DNA from: Sulfuricurvum sp.
GTDB taxonomy: Bacteria; Campylobacterota; Campylobacteria; Campylobacterales; Sulfurimonadaceae
Assembly (NCBI GenBank): GCA_030693335.1
Contig: JAUYAU010000014.1
Location: 1-64,000 of the forward strand
Reading direction: 5' to 3'
DNA length: 64,000 nt
Below are positions 63,973 through 64,000 of the stretch, piece by piece. How positions within the stretch are numbered: position 1 is the first letter of the stretch; each line of letters opens with the position of its first letter. Position numbers and translations under genes: made by a program. Below the pieces are notes generated by a model. It searched no databases and was not told the DNA's origin. It saw only the letters and a list, made by a program, of their open reading frames with translations.

Positions 63973-63991
63973 AGGGGGGATAATCCCCCCT
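63973..63991. repeat. Strong GC hairpin at window end
   Basis: AGGGGGGA-TAA-TCCCCCCT, a perfect 8-bp stem with a 3-base loop, in an otherwise AT-rich stretch. It is 38 bases upstream of the minus-strand gene start. No T-run follows on either strand. Confidence 0.65.
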
Positions 63992-64000
63992 TGACGCATC

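Overview
The window looks like chromosome from a sulfur-oxidising Campylobacterota (Epsilonproteobacteria), probably Sulfuricurvum/Sulfurimonas-like. Evidence for this: the run lysC-hobA-holB-folP (HobA is an epsilonproteobacterial DnaA partner); a CheV/CheA-REC/CheW chemotaxis block; an ArsRS-like two-component pair with the epsilon-type HELKTPIAKGR kinase box; and a SorAB-like sulfite dehydrogenase with two other c-type cytochrome/redox genes. No rRNA, tRNA, CRISPR, insertion sequence or prophage was seen. Coding density is very high, and many genes overlap by 1-14 bases (ATGA or TAATG junctions). No stretch over about 220 bases lacks a gene; the largest gap is the divergent promoter region 52756-52973.

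Layout. 1-4.7 kb: a stand-alone OvoA-type methyltransferase, convergent with rho-murI-dnaX (rho has a near-perfect sigma70 promoter). 4.8-12.2 kb: one heavy-metal efflux operon (TolC-like, adaptor, CzcA-like RND pump, DUF3240 protein, response regulator, sensor kinase). 12.3-15.4 kb: cupin, a small barrel-like protein, a YchJ-like SEC-C protein, rmuC, pssA. 15.5-17.9 kb: feoAB behind a Fur-box-like operator. 18-23.7 kb: ArsRS-like pair, surE, tcdA, greA, argC, lpxH-like. 23.7-27.6 kb: cheV-cheA-cheW. 27.6-32.6 kb: pepP, a DUF445 protein, clpB with an HspR (HAIR)-like operator, and a tetraheme cytochrome. 33.3-38.3 kb: rpmH-rnpA-yidD-yidC-jag-mnmE-ruvX; rpmH (44 aa) is missing from the supplied ORF track. 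38.4-46.3 kb: ilvC, a divergent polysaccharide deacetylase, dprA, then on the minus strand sorA-sorB, tatB-tatC-queA and hemW.

46.4-52.8 kb holds the most unusual part: a nine-gene minus-strand operon of Mrp-antiporter-type subunits. In transcription order it reads MrpE, F, G, a DUF4040/MbhD-like protein, an MbhE-MrpB fusion, MrpC and then three NuoL/M/N-like proteins. There is no full-length MrpA. This is the order of the Mrp module in archaeal membrane-bound hydrogenases, but no hydrogenase or quinone-oxidoreductase gene is next to it. The third antiporter-like subunit is shortened and has lost the TM5 glutamate.

53-59.8 kb: rppH-lysC-hobA-holB-folP-CPA2 antiporter, then motAB. 59.8-64 kb (minus): cyclophilin, msrB, a NERD/SF1-helicase-like protein, HU, a small protein with an XRE-type regulator, and a coiled-coil protein, ending in a strong GC hairpin.

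A recurring regulatory theme is genes with no Shine-Dalgarno and an extended -10 box 5-7 bases before the ATG (rmuC, the ArsR-like regulator, pepP, the tetraheme cytochrome, hemW). This suggests leaderless transcripts. All functional calls come from reading motifs and family resemblance; no search was run.
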